Source of the DNA: CBFHSF01 sp965658445
GTDB taxonomy: Bacteria > Bacteroidota > Bacteroidia > Flavobacteriales > Schleiferiaceae
Reading direction: 5' to 3'
Length of the DNA: 45,562 bases
Assembly (NCBI GenBank): GCA_965658445.1
Contig: CBFHSF010000018.1
Location: 1-45,562 of the forward strand
Every line of letters starts with the position of its first letter. The stretch's first letter is position 1. The position numbers and the translations under genes are program-made. Positions 1-8,432 of the stretch are shown here, one piece after another. A model generated the notes under the pieces. It worked only from the letters and a program-made list of their open reading frames with translations. It had not been told where the DNA came from and searched no databases.

Positions 1-1
1 A

Positions 2-1567
2 GATATATTCAATCCACATTTATTAGTCCTTGGAGTCGCGGCCTCGATCGCCCTTATTCTATCCCACAAGGTTTTTACCTACGCCAGAGTTCTATTGATG
101 TTTTGCGTTTTCACAGGTGTTTGCGTCAAAAGGGTTCAACAGCGCGCGGCTCAGGATTTTCCAGAGCACGTATGGGGTGAGGTGATACGTTGGGGGAGTA
201 AATCTCGAAAGGTTGGTCGGGTCCGCCTCTGGGGGCTTTCGCAATCTGAGAGATATCTTCTAGGTGAGTTTACAGGTATTGCCAACTCGCCGCCCAAAAC
301 CAAGTTCTTCTCTTCACGTGCAAACTACATGGCCACTTGTGATGACCCTATGCCCGGAGGTTTTTCGCAAAGCCAATATTTAAGGGGTCAAGGCCTTGAA
401 GGAACGGTGTACCTAAAGAGATGTGAAGCGCTTTCCCAGGAAGAGATTCCAAATTCAAGAAACGTTGTCATAGCCAAAATATTTAAAAAATACCTTCCCC
501 AACATTGGGGACTGGCTCTGGCCTTGACCACAGGAGACAAATCAGGAATGTCTTCTGAACTCAAGGAAGAATGTAAAATACTGGGCATTTCTCATGTAAT
601 GGCCATTTCGGGTTTGCACGTGGGTTTGGTGGTTTTGGGACTCTACTGGGGTCTCTTGCCACTGGCTCGTTGGCCTGTGGTTCGGGTGATTGCCACCCTT
701 GCTATGGGCCTTTTTTTTGTCCATTTTGTGGGCGCTCCGCCATCGGCACAAAGAGCCCTTTGGGCCTTGGTGTTTTTCTGGTTTTCTAAACTTTACTTCC
801 GAAAGTTCTACTTGGAAATTGCATTGTCGACCTCTCTCTTGTTTTTAGTGCTATTTGCTCCCAATCTATTGTTTTCAATGGGATTGCACCTTTCCATAGG
901 TGCAGTGCTGGGAATACGCGGAATGTTATTGGTCACGGCACCGTGGAATCAAAAAATCAAAAATTCTGTCCTCAAAAAGATTCTACTTTCCTCATGGGTT
1001 ACACTTGGGGCCCAATTGGGAACCTTACCCTTGATTCTCTATCATTTCAACGCCTTTCCAACTTATTTTTTGTGGAACAATCTATGGGCCATTCCTGCAT
1101 TTACCATTCTTCTTTACGGTTTGATCCTGGGATGTGGTTTAAGTTTTTTGGGCATTTTGGAGGAAGAGTGGTTTGGATGGGTTTCCCGTTTTATAAGTGA
1201 GCTGGAAAACCTTATAACCTTCCATGCGCAATGGCCCTATGCTCAATTAGAACATTTGTATCCTTCAGTCAGTTTCTGTTTGTTACTGGCTCTGGTCATT
1301 TTTTCACTATTGTATTTGCGAAGTATTCGTTGGGTGAATTGCCTGGCGGTTTTTATTTTAATCGTCCTGCCGTGGACGTATTTTCCTGGGGATCACCCAA
1401 CGGAGACATTCTGTAATAGGGGTCGAGAGGTCACTTGGACCGTAGAAAATTCAATTCTTCACGTGACGGCACAACCTGAAGATTCCGCACATTTTTACCA
1501 AAGGTTATCGGACCTTTCTCATGGTAGAATTTACAGCAAAGTGAAATTAACCCTTGTGAATGAGTGA
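2..1567 (+). CDS. comEC: ComEC/Rec2-type DNA uptake channel, 5'-truncated
   Basis: Inner-membrane channel protein that takes single-stranded DNA into the cytoplasm during natural transformation. The reading frame is open from the left edge, so the true start lies outside the window; the first internal start codon (TTG at 95) is not the real one. The visible part has a hydrophobic N-terminal stretch, a soluble OB-like region, then the Competence domain with the hallmark motif MAISGLHVGLVV followed by about eight hydrophobic segments. It ends shortly after the last membrane segment in a short polar tail. There is no C-terminal metallo-beta-lactamase domain, which I believe is usual for Bacteroidota members. 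The motif makes the family call strong. The next gene starts 83 bp downstream on the same strand and is functionally unrelated. Confidence 0.9.
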   Translation, partial: DIFNPHLLVLGVAASIALILSHKVFTYARVLLMFCVFTGVCVKRVQQRAAQDFPEHVWGEVIRWGSKSRKVGRVRLWGLSQSERYLLGEFTGIANSPPKTKFFSSRANYMATCDDPMPGGFSQSQYLRGQGLEGTVYLKRCEALSQEEIPNSRNVVIAKIFKKYLPQHWGLALALTTGDKSGMSSELKEECKILGISHVMAISGLHVGLVVLGLYWGLLPLARWPVVRVIATLAMGLFFVHFVGAPPSAQRALWALVFFWFSKLYFRKFYLEIALSTSLLFLVLFAPNLLFSMGLHLSIGAVLGIRGMLLVTAPWNQKIKNSVLKKILLSSWVTLGAQLGTLPLILYHFNAFPTYFLWNNLWAIPAFTILLYGLILGCGLSFLGILEEEWFGWVSRFISELENLITFHAQWPYAQLEHLYPSVSFCLLLALVIFSLLYLRSIRWVNCLAVFILIVLPWTYFPGDHPTETFCNRGREVTWTVENSILHVTAQPEDSAHFYQRLSDLSHGRIYSKVKLTLVNE

Positions 1568-1650
1568 GTTGGTAAACGGTTGAGAACTCTTTGTACGCAA
1601 CCCCTTGCGGGCAGGCTTTTTTTGTAACTTGTGATGTATAACAAAATGCA

Positions 1651-2808
1651 ATGTCTCAAGGCATGTCTCTGATTTCGCAATACAAAGCGGTCCGACAAAA
1701 GACCGAATCCATATGCTCTCCCTTAGAAATAGAAGATTACGTCATACAGCCGGATGAATTTGTGAGTCCGCCCAAATGGCATCTCGCTCATACTACATGG
1801 TTTTTTGAAACTTTTGTCCTGTCTCTAGAAGACGATTACACCGTTCACGATACAGATTTTTCATTTTTATTTAATTCTTATTACAACCACGTAGGGCAGA
1901 GGACCATACGCTATGAAAGAGGTCACATTACGCGTCCTACCGTAAGCGAGGTCTATGCGTACAGAAAGTATGTAGATACCGAGGTAGAAAAGCGATTCAA
2001 GGGTTTTAACGAGGAACAGTTGAACCGGCTGGCCTTGGGACTTCAGCACGAACAGCAGCATCAAGAGTTGTTGTGGTATGACATTCACTATTGTTTGAGC
2101 AAGAATCCACTGTATCCCAAATACAAAAGCAAAGATCCGCTTCACATTGAACCCACGGATGAATACGAAAAGTGGCTTTCCTTTGATCGCACTTTGACCA
2201 CCATAGGACATCAGTCAGAAGATTTTTGTTTTGACAACGAAAAGGGCGCTCACGAAGCCTTGGTACTTCCCTTTGAAATTTGCACGGAGCTCGTGACCAA
2301 CGATCAATTTTTGGAATTCATTGATGACAGGGGTTACCAGCGTTTTGAGTTTTGGTTAGCCGAAGCCTGGGATTGGGTTCAGAAAGAAAATATTAACAAG
2401 CCCCTTTACTGGAATCAGCACAATGACGAATGGCATCAGTTTACTTTGGGCGGAAACATCCCTTTGATCGGCGATGAGCCCTTGCGATGCATTAGTTATT
2501 ACGAAGCGGACGCCTACGCTCGATGGAGAGGGTGTCGCCTTCCCACAGAATTTGAATGGGAATTGGCTTCGTCACAATTAGATCATGGAAAAGTCTGGGA
2601 GTGGACACAGTCCGCCTACACGGCCTATCCTGGTTTTACCATTGCCGAAGGTGCTCTTGGAGAATACAACGGCAAATTCATGGTCAACCAAAAAGTATTG
2701 CGAGGCGGTTCCGTCGCTTCTCCAGAAAATCACGTAAGGCCCACCTATAGAAACTTCTTTCACCCCCATTTGCAATGGATGTATTCGGGGATTCGATTGG
2801 CAAGATAA
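1651..2808 (+). CDS. egtB: Ergothioneine biosynthesis sulfoxide synthase EgtB
   Basis: Non-heme iron enzyme that joins a cysteine-type thiol to trimethylhistidine (hercynine) to give the sulfoxide precursor of ergothioneine. The 385-residue length fits the family. The N-terminal DinB-like domain carries the iron site: WHLAH at residues 43-47 and HEQQH at 133-137. The C-terminal half is a formylglycine-generating-enzyme (FGE) sulfatase fold with CRLPTEFEWELAS, an EWT motif, LRGGS and a closing GIRLAR. A histidine methyltransferase (EgtD) starts 6 bp after the stop, which supports ergothioneine rather than ovothiol; OvoA proteins are also much longer. No egtA or egtC lies nearby, so the sulfur donor may be free cysteine instead of gamma-glutamylcysteine (inference). 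ATG at 1651 is the first start in the frame; a second Met follows four codons later. Confidence 0.92.
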   Translation: MSQGMSLISQYKAVRQKTESICSPLEIEDYVIQPDEFVSPPKWHLAHTTWFFETFVLSLEDDYTVHDTDFSFLFNSYYNHVGQRTIRYERGHITRPTVSEVYAYRKYVDTEVEKRFKGFNEEQLNRLALGLQHEQQHQELLWYDIHYCLSKNPLYPKYKSKDPLHIEPTDEYEKWLSFDRTLTTIGHQSEDFCFDNEKGAHEALVLPFEICTELVTNDQFLEFIDDRGYQRFEFWLAEAWDWVQKENINKPLYWNQHNDEWHQFTLGGNIPLIGDEPLRCISYYEADAYARWRGCRLPTEFEWELASSQLDHGKVWEWTQSAYTAYPGFTIAEGALGEYNGKFMVNQKVLRGGSVASPENHVRPTYRNFFHPHLQWMYSGIRLAR

Positions 2809-2813
2809 ACCAC

Positions 2814-3779
2814 ATGAAATCAGAACCTACACAAGCCATTAGCGCTTTTGGACAAGAAGTTTTAGAAGGGTTGAGTAAAAACCCAAAAGAGCTTCCCACC
2901 AAATATATTTACGACGAGGAAGGCGATGTGCTCTTCCAAAAAATAATGGAGCTCCCCGAGTACTACCTCACCCGAGCAGAATTCGAGATTTTCACCTTCA
3001 ACAAGTCGGACATCGCTAAGCAAATGGCTTCTCGCGGAGCCTTTCGATTGGTAGAGCTTGGTGCGGGTGATGGCGTGAAGACAAAAATTATAATTAGAGA
3101 ATTGCTCGAACAAAACATTGAATTCACCTACGTGCCCGTGGATATTTCTGCCCACGTTCTCGAGGAGCTTTCCTCAAATTTTAAGTCGGAGTTTCCAGAG
3201 TTGAACATGGCACCCATGGCCGCGGATTACTTTGAGGCTCTTGAAAACCTAAAGAGCGATCAACAGCCCATGGTGGTAATGTTTTTGGGGTCCAATCTGG
3301 GTAATTTCGAATCGGAAGGCATATCGCAAATACTCGCCAAGATTTCACGTTTTCAAAACCGTGGAGATGGTTTGTTTTTGGGTGTTGATTTGATGAAGGA
3401 CCCTAAAACGATTTTGGCCGCATACAACGATTCTCAAGGAATTACGGGGGCCTTCAATAAGAACCTTTTGGTGAGAATGAACAAGGAGTTGGGCGCGGAC
3501 TTTGATCCGGATGAGTTTTACTTCTACCCCAATTACGATCCGGTATTGGGTGGAGTGCGAAGCTATTTGGTTTCCGCCCGAGCGCAAGACGTTCATTTTT
3601 CTGAATTGGAAGAAACCGTTTCCTTTGCACGCGGTGAGGCCATCTTTACTGAGGTCAGCCAAAAGTTTAGTAGAGAAATGCTCGCAGACCACAGAGAGGC
3701 TGCTGGATTTGAATACGCTGCGGAGTGGAAGGACTGCACGCATGGATATGTAAATCTCTTGTGGAGAAAGAATGGCTAG
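2814..3779 (+). CDS. egtD: L-histidine N-alpha-methyltransferase EgtD
   Basis: SAM-dependent enzyme that trimethylates histidine to hercynine, the step before EgtB. The frame is open from 2775, but ATG at 2814 (MKSEPTQAIS) is preferred: it lies 6 bp after the egtB stop and gives 321 residues, the normal length. Motifs: TKYIYDEEGDVLF and PEYYLTRAE near the N-terminus (histidine pocket tyrosines), SAM motif VELGAGDGVKT, GSNLGNF (the Asn that holds the substrate), YNDSQGITGAFNKN, and IFTEVSQKF with the Glu/Ser pair that contacts the substrate amino group. These match characterised EgtD proteins. Its last 8 bp overlap the following KirBac gene, suggesting a three-gene transcript. Confidence 0.92.
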   Translation: MKSEPTQAISAFGQEVLEGLSKNPKELPTKYIYDEEGDVLFQKIMELPEYYLTRAEFEIFTFNKSDIAKQMASRGAFRLVELGAGDGVKTKIIIRELLEQNIEFTYVPVDISAHVLEELSSNFKSEFPELNMAPMAADYFEALENLKSDQQPMVVMFLGSNLGNFESEGISQILAKISRFQNRGDGLFLGVDLMKDPKTILAAYNDSQGITGAFNKNLLVRMNKELGADFDPDEFYFYPNYDPVLGGVRSYLVSARAQDVHFSELEETVSFARGEAIFTEVSQKFSREMLADHREAAGFEYAAEWKDCTHGYVNLLWRKNG

Positions 3780-4791
3780 GAGAAATAAATTTACCTCTTC
3801 CGGATTAGGAGAAAAGTACAGCGGCAAAACGCTACGCGTCATCAACCCCGACGGCAGCTTTAATGTGATTAAGAAAGGGGGCAAACCTCACAATATTTAT
3901 CAGCACTTAATCACAACCACTTGGATTCGCTTTTTTGCCATCGCCCTTCTCATGTTTATCCTGATCAATTTGTTTTTTGCTGGGTTAATCTACGCCGCGG
4001 GAATGGAAAACATTGGCGGTATGCCCACGGTAGAAAAGGACTTTTGGAATGCCTTTTTCTTCTGTGTACAAACGACCACCNNNNNNNNNNNNNNNNNNNN
4101 NNNNNNNNNNNNNNNNNNNNNNNNNNNNNNNNNNNNNNNNNNNNNNNNNNNNNNNNNNNNNNNNNNNNNNNNNNNNNNNACAGTGGGGTATGGCGCTCTG
4201 TTTCCCAAAGGTCCCGTCACCAATATCATTGCTTCACTCGCCGCCTTTGTTGGACTCATGCACTTCGCGATTTTTACCGGTCTGTTGTATGGGCGATTCA
4301 GCCGACCTTCTGTGAACATTCGATTTTCCAATAAGGTCGCCATTGTTCAAGGGCCGGACCATCCCGAACTTCACTTTCAAATTGCCAATAACAAGCGCAA
4401 TATTATCAATCACCCTTCGGTAATGGTCATTTTAAAATTGGGTGAGAAGGAATCTCAACGGAGACATTTCTACAATCTAACCCTTCGCATCAACAAGATT
4501 GTATTCTTTCCACTCAACTGGAGGATTGTCCATGAGATTGATGAGGACAGCCCCATGAATGGGTTGACATTGGAGGAACTGCAAAAACGCGAAGCAGAGC
4601 TAATGATTCACTTTGAGGGCTTTGACGAGCATTACAATCAACCGGTCTACACTCGATTCGGTTACGTCTCAGAAGACTTTACGGATTCCAAGAAGTTTAC
4701 CCTTGCGTACTCCAATACAGACCAAGGCCACACTCTCTTTGATTTGGATGATATCGATAAGATGGAGGAAGTGGAGAAGGTGAAGTTGTGA
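3772..4791 (+). CDS. KirBac-type inward-rectifier potassium channel (interrupted by an N run)
   Basis: Tetrameric K+ channel of the inner membrane, prokaryotic Kir type. Visible order: polar N-terminus, slide helix and TM1 (about residues 45-78), pore helix ending FFFCVQTTT, selectivity filter TVGYG, TM2 (LAAFVGLMHFAIFTGLLYG), then a cytoplasmic beta-rich IRK domain of about 190 residues. The 99-base N run sits between the pore helix and the filter; 99 is a multiple of three so the frame survives, and without the Ns the pore reads FFFCVQTTTTVGYG, the expected KirBac spacing. The real protein is therefore probably 306 residues. The ATG overlaps the egtD stop by 8 bp, implying translational coupling. 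It converges on dacA with only 9 bp between the stops. Confidence 0.9.
   Translation: MARRNKFTSSGLGEKYSGKTLRVINPDGSFNVIKKGGKPHNIYQHLITTTWIRFFAIALLMFILINLFFAGLIYAAGMENIGGMPTVEKDFWNAFFFCVQTTTXXXXXXXXXXXXXXXXXXXXXXXXXXXXXXXXXTVGYGALFPKGPVTNIIASLAAFVGLMHFAIFTGLLYGRFSRPSVNIRFSNKVAIVQGPDHPELHFQIANNKRNIINHPSVMVILKLGEKESQRRHFYNLTLRINKIVFFPLNWRIVHEIDEDSPMNGLTLEELQKREAELMIHFEGFDEHYNQPVYTRFGYVSEDFTDSKKFTLAYSNTDQGHTLFDLDDIDKMEEVEKVKL
4081..4179. other. Assembly gap of 99 Ns
   Basis: A run of 99 undefined bases inside the KirBac gene. The coding sequence on both sides joins in frame and with the correct pore spacing when the Ns are removed, so the true gap is probably zero or very small. Confidence 0.95.
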
Positions 4792-4800
4792 TTCGCAACC

Positions 4801-5577
4801 CTACGCTTCAGAAATTTCCTTTTTGAGTTCACCGGTCAATTCTTCCGGCTTTAAGGGTTTTACCTCACCGTCATTTACAATGCTGATTTCTCCCGTTTCT
4901 TCCGAAACAATAATGCACAGGGCGTCGGTCTTTTCGGCAAGACCTACCGCGGAGCGGTGTCGCAAGCCAAATCGCGCAGGAAGGGTAGTGGATTCAGATA
5001 CGGGCAGAATGGATCGGGCAGAGAGAATCTGATTGCCATTGACAATAACAGCACCATCGTGTAGTGGGCTTTCTTTGTGAAAAATGGATTCAATTAGGCG
5101 ATGGCTGAGTACGGCATCCAATTTGTCTCCCGTATCCACGTAAAATCCCAAAGGCATTTTTCGAGTGATGACAATGAGGGCGCCCGTGTAAGAGGCGGAT
5201 AAGTTCTTACACGCCTCAGCCACTTCGGTAACGTTGGTGGATATCTCTGTCTTTTTTAGGCTGATGAGATTTTTCCAAAAACCCTTCTTTCCTCTGAGGT
5301 TCGTAGAACCCAGGACCAATAAAAACTTTCGGATTTCTTGCTGAAAAACTACGATAAGAGCAATGAACCCCACCCCGATAAATTGGCCGAGAACCTCACT
5401 GAGAAGTTCCATGTTTAAGGCGCCTACCAGTTTCCAAATCAGGTAGATGGCAGTAACTCCAATAAAGATATTGATAGCGGCAGTTCCCTTGACCAGTTTA
5501 TAGAGTTGGTAGATCAGCCAAGAGGCCAATACGATGTCTAGAATATCAAAAAAACCGATGTCAATCAGTGTATTCAT
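4801..5577 (-). CDS. dacA: Diadenylate cyclase (c-di-AMP synthase), CdaA/DacA type
   Basis: Makes the second messenger cyclic di-AMP from two ATP at the cytoplasmic membrane. The 258-residue protein has three N-terminal hydrophobic segments (about residues 8-27, 33-52 and 64-80), a short linker, then the DAC domain with the catalytic DGA motif (174-176) and RHRSA (206-210). This architecture is CdaA rather than DisA or CdaS. Its ATG overlaps the folP stop by 4 bp (ATGA type), a folP-dacA pairing I recall as common in Bacteroidota. c-di-AMP usually controls potassium transport, so the convergent KirBac gene next door is suggestive, though the two are not co-transcribed. Confidence 0.93.
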   Translation of the reverse strand: MNTLIDIGFFDILDIVLASWLIYQLYKLVKGTAAINIFIGVTAIYLIWKLVGALNMELLSEVLGQFIGVGFIALIVVFQQEIRKFLLVLGSTNLRGKKGFWKNLISLKKTEISTNVTEVAEACKNLSASYTGALIVITRKMPLGFYVDTGDKLDAVLSHRLIESIFHKESPLHDGAVIVNGNQILSARSILPVSESTTLPARFGLRHRSAVGLAEKTDALCIIVSEETGEISIVNDGEVKPLKPEELTGELKKEISEA

Positions 5578-6413
5578 TGGGTAAAAGGTAGGGTTTTTTC
5601 TAGGAGTGCGATGGCTTGAGAAGCTTCTTTTGCATCGTGAACTCGTAAAATTTTTGCACCGCGTTCTATGGCAAGCGCATGTAGAACCGAGGTTCCGTTG
5701 AGGGATTCTTCAGGAGTTACGCCTAGGGTCTTGTAAATCATGGATTTTCTTGACAGGCCAATGAGTAGTGGTTCATCCAAAACGGAAAACTCCGCCAGAC
5801 GCGCAATGAGTTCAAAGTTCTGTTGGGGAGTTTTGGCAAAACCTATTCCTGGGTCTACAATAACATCGTTTACTTTTTTATCTCGTAGGGTGTTGATTTT
5901 TTTGGAAAGGTCCAAAATGATATCACCCACTAAATCATCGTAGTCCGTCAGTTGCGTCATGTTTTGAGGAGTTCCTCTGGTATGCATGCATACGTAAGGG
6001 ACACTCATTTCGGCCACGGCGTCAAACGTTTCAGGATCCAAGTCTCCTCCAGAAATATCATTGATAATATGAGCCCCCTTTTCTACGGCCTTCCTCGCGA
6101 TGTCTGAACGAAAGGTATCCACGGAAAGTGGGGTGTTGGGAAGGTTTTCTTTCAGGAGATCCAAAACGGATTCCAATCGCTCCCATTCTTTGGCTATGGA
6201 AATGTCTTCCGCGCCAGGTCGTGTAGAGTAGGCACCGATGTCCAAAATGTGAGCTCCTTCTGCGACGAGTTTGTGGGCCTGAGCCAAAACTTGTCCGGGA
6301 CCTGACAATTTACCACCGTCGTAAAATGAATCCGGTGTAATGTTGAGAATACCCATAACCTTGGCGGTGGATAAATCGAGAAGGCTTCCTGCGCAATTGA
6401 TGGTGGTTTTCAA
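5574..6413 (-). CDS. folP: Dihydropteroate synthase
   Basis: Condenses p-aminobenzoate with hydroxymethyl-dihydropterin pyrophosphate in folate synthesis; the sulfonamide target. The TIM-barrel signatures are present: MGILNITPDSFYDGG near residue 20, IDIGAYSTRPGA (in the form HILDIGAYSTRPGA), DTFRSDIA, NDISGG, DPGIGFAKT and GLSRKS. The start is uncertain. TTG at 6413 gives 279 residues and a normal N-terminal extension; the first ATG in frame (before GILNIT) would remove strand beta-1, and I see no ATG farther upstream before the frame leaves the conserved region. It is the first gene of the leftward pair with dacA, and faces the DUF1599 gene across a 229-bp divergent region. Confidence 0.93.
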   Translation of the reverse strand: MKTTINCAGSLLDLSTAKVMGILNITPDSFYDGGKLSGPGQVLAQAHKLVAEGAHILDIGAYSTRPGAEDISIAKEWERLESVLDLLKENLPNTPLSVDTFRSDIARKAVEKGAHIINDISGGDLDPETFDAVAEMSVPYVCMHTRGTPQNMTQLTDYDDLVGDIILDLSKKINTLRDKKVNDVIVDPGIGFAKTPQQNFELIARLAEFSVLDEPLLIGLSRKSMIYKTLGVTPEESLNGTSVLHALAIERGAKILRVHDAKEASQAIALLEKTLPFTQ

Positions 6414-6582
6414 CAGAATTACTTTTAGTTTTCGGTACGTATTGAAGGGGTAAGCGTTTTTGGGCTTTTTAAGAGTTTTTTAATGAGGGAATCCACAGTT
6501 GAATACCATCAAAAAACTTATCTTTCCGGTCCAATAAGCACTTCGCTATACCCATGTAAAACTACAAAAGTGAATCGTTCCT

Positions 6583-6615
6583 TTTGCAATCCATTGCCAA
6601 AGGGTTGTATTTCTG
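6583..6615 (+). promoter_or_regulatory. Candidate promoter for the DUF1599 gene
   Basis: TTTG at 6583-6586, 21 bp spacer, then TATTTCTG at 6608-6615, a one-mismatch copy of the Bacteroidota -7 element TAnnTTTG. It lies 27 bp before the ATG at 6643. Spacing fits, but the -7 mismatch keeps this tentative. Confidence 0.35.
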
Positions 6616-6642
6616 TAGTTTTTGGAAATATAAAGCATTACA

Positions 6643-7176
6643 ATGAGCGACACATCCAAAGAATTTGACCAGGTAATTGATACCTGTAGAACCTTGTACG
6701 GAAAGAAAATGAAGGACTATGGTTCGGCATGGCGCATCCTGCGATTGCCCAGCCTAACGGATCAAATTTTTATCAAGGCCCAACGCATACGAAGTCTCCA
6801 AGAAAAGGGAGTTTCTAAAGTGGGGGAGGGCATAGATTCTGAATTTATCGGGATCATCAATTACTGTGTGATGGCGATGGTTCAGTTGGAGAAAGGCGTG
6901 GTAGACCAGCCGGACCTCAATGTAGAAGAGGCGCTAGAAGCCTATGACAAGCACATTGGCATTACCAAACAGCTCATGCTCGACAAAAACCACGATTACG
7001 GAGAGGCTTGGAGAGACTTGAGGGTTTCATCACTTACGGATCTCATCCTTCAAAAGTTGCTCCGCGTAAAGCAAATAGAAAACAATCAAGGGGAAACTCT
7101 TGTATCTGAAGGAGTCGATGCGAATTATATGGATATGATCAATTATTCCGTTTTTGCACTGATTCTCATGAAATAA
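6643..7176 (+). CDS. DUF1599 protein with two tandem copies of the domain
   Basis: Family of unknown function; Pfam groups DUF1599 with nucleotide-modification associated proteins, which is a hint rather than a role. The 177 residues are an internal duplication. Copy 1 (about 13-85) has KDYGSAWRILRLPSLTDQI, a run of Lys/Arg, GEGIDSEFIGIINYCVMAM. Copy 2 (about 105-177) repeats it as HDYGEAWRDLRVSSLTDLI and SEGVDANYMDMINYSVFAL. The shared DYG-AWR, SLTD-I and EG(I/V)D--(F/Y)--(I/M)INY positions show a common origin. No signal peptide, so it is cytosolic. It opens the rightward series that leads to tpiA and prmA, a neighbourhood I recall as conserved in Bacteroidota. Confidence 0.8.
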   Translation: MSDTSKEFDQVIDTCRTLYGKKMKDYGSAWRILRLPSLTDQIFIKAQRIRSLQEKGVSKVGEGIDSEFIGIINYCVMAMVQLEKGVVDQPDLNVEEALEAYDKHIGITKQLMLDKNHDYGEAWRDLRVSSLTDLILQKLLRVKQIENNQGETLVSEGVDANYMDMINYSVFALILMK

Positions 7177-7253
7177 ATACTTAATTCTTGTCTAAATCAT
7201 TGAAGTGTACGAGAAAAAAACGAGTTTAGAACACAAAAGAAAACACTCAGCAT

Positions 7254-8399
7254 ATGCAGATCATCACCTCACTCTTTAGAATTTTTGTTGGCGTCCTGTT
7301 CATTTTTTCAGGGGCTATAAAGCTCAACGATCCCAAGGGATTCAGCTACAAGTTAGAGGAGTACTTTGCTCCCGATGTTCTCAATTTGCCTTTCTTGATG
7401 GATTTTGCTTTGGCCATCTCTGTGATATTGGTCATTGTTGAAATCATTTTAGGAGTGGCGCTGTTGGTAGGGTTCAAGCCCAAGCTGACGACGTACTCGC
7501 TTTCCGCAATGATTGTCTTTTTCACCTTTCTGACGTTTTACTCTGCCTACTTTAACAAGGTAACGGACTGTGGATGTTTTGGAGATGCCATTCCGCTCAC
7601 TCCATGGGAGTCTTTTTACAAGGATTTGATTTTGTTGGTGATGATTGCCTGGTTGACGTGGAAGAACAAGACCATTACCCCCATAATGTCTAGCAAGGCT
7701 CAATGGGGCGTTGTAGGCTTTTTCACCTTGGCAAGTATCCTCTTCGGAAACTACGTTCTCAATCACCTACCCTTAATGGATTTTAGACCCTACGCTGTGG
7801 GGAACGATTTGGTTAAGGGAATGATGTCTGCTGAAGAACTCGGCCTTGAGCCGCCTCAGTTTGAAACCTTCTACACGTTGGAGAACACAGAGACTGGGGA
7901 GAGAGTAGAAGTTACCGCTACGCAATACGTAGAAGAAAAAGTCTACGAGAACAAAGCGCTAAAGCTCATCCCTGAGTTGAGTTCTAGCCGCAAGATTGCA
8001 GAAGGGTACGAGCCTCCCATTCACGATTTTGCCATGTATTACCAAGGTGCCGATGTAACCAAATCTGTAATCTGGGCGCCGCAATATCTATTGATTTTCA
8101 CAAAGGACATTAGCGTTCTCTCTGATGAGGAAGTTGCTTCTGTGATTGCATTGGTAGACGATGCAACCAATGCACAATTGCCTTCTATCGTCATTACAAG
8201 TACCTCCGAAGATGTCGTTTTGGACTTCTACAAAAAATACCATCCCAACTTTAACTTTGGGTTGATGGATGAGACAACGGTGAAGACCATTGTCCGTGCC
8301 AATCCAGGAGTGTTGTTGATTCGTGGAGGAATTGTAAAAGGAAAATGGACTCTTGATGATTCTCCATCTGTAGAAGAAATGAAAAACACATTGTTGTAG
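7254..8399 (+). CDS. BT_3928-family DoxX-like membrane protein with a thioredoxin-like C-terminal part
   Basis: Integral membrane protein of 381 residues. The N-terminal half is DoxX-like with about four to five helices, beginning RIFVGVLFIFSGAIKLNDP, and carries a DCGCFGDAIPLT loop like that in MauE/DoxX-type redox membrane proteins. After a further helix (about 140-162), the C-terminal 200 residues are soluble; YLLIFTKDIS followed by alternating strands and helices to the end looks like a thioredoxin fold without a CxxC, probably outside the membrane. The biochemical role is unknown; a redox or quinol-linked function is inferred from the DoxX relation. It sits between DUF1599 and an ABC permease on the same strand, spaced 77 and 33 bp. 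Confidence 0.8.
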   Translation: MQIITSLFRIFVGVLFIFSGAIKLNDPKGFSYKLEEYFAPDVLNLPFLMDFALAISVILVIVEIILGVALLVGFKPKLTTYSLSAMIVFFTFLTFYSAYFNKVTDCGCFGDAIPLTPWESFYKDLILLVMIAWLTWKNKTITPIMSSKAQWGVVGFFTLASILFGNYVLNHLPLMDFRPYAVGNDLVKGMMSAEELGLEPPQFETFYTLENTETGERVEVTATQYVEEKVYENKALKLIPELSSSRKIAEGYEPPIHDFAMYYQGADVTKSVIWAPQYLLIFTKDISVLSDEEVASVIALVDDATNAQLPSIVITSTSEDVVLDFYKKYHPNFNFGLMDETTVKTIVRANPGVLLIRGGIVKGKWTLDDSPSVEEMKNTLL

Positions 8400-8432
8400 A
8401 ATTTTCCTAAAAATTCATTGTAATTTGATCCT

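Noticed and set aside
1596..1623. Possible terminator between comEC and egtB
   Set aside because: The only stem (CGCAA/TTGCG) is 5 bp and stands 8 bases before the T run, too weak to call.
3345..3884. 179-codon minus-strand ORF opposite egtD and KirBac
   Set aside because: Antisense shadow; both plus-strand genes have clear motifs.
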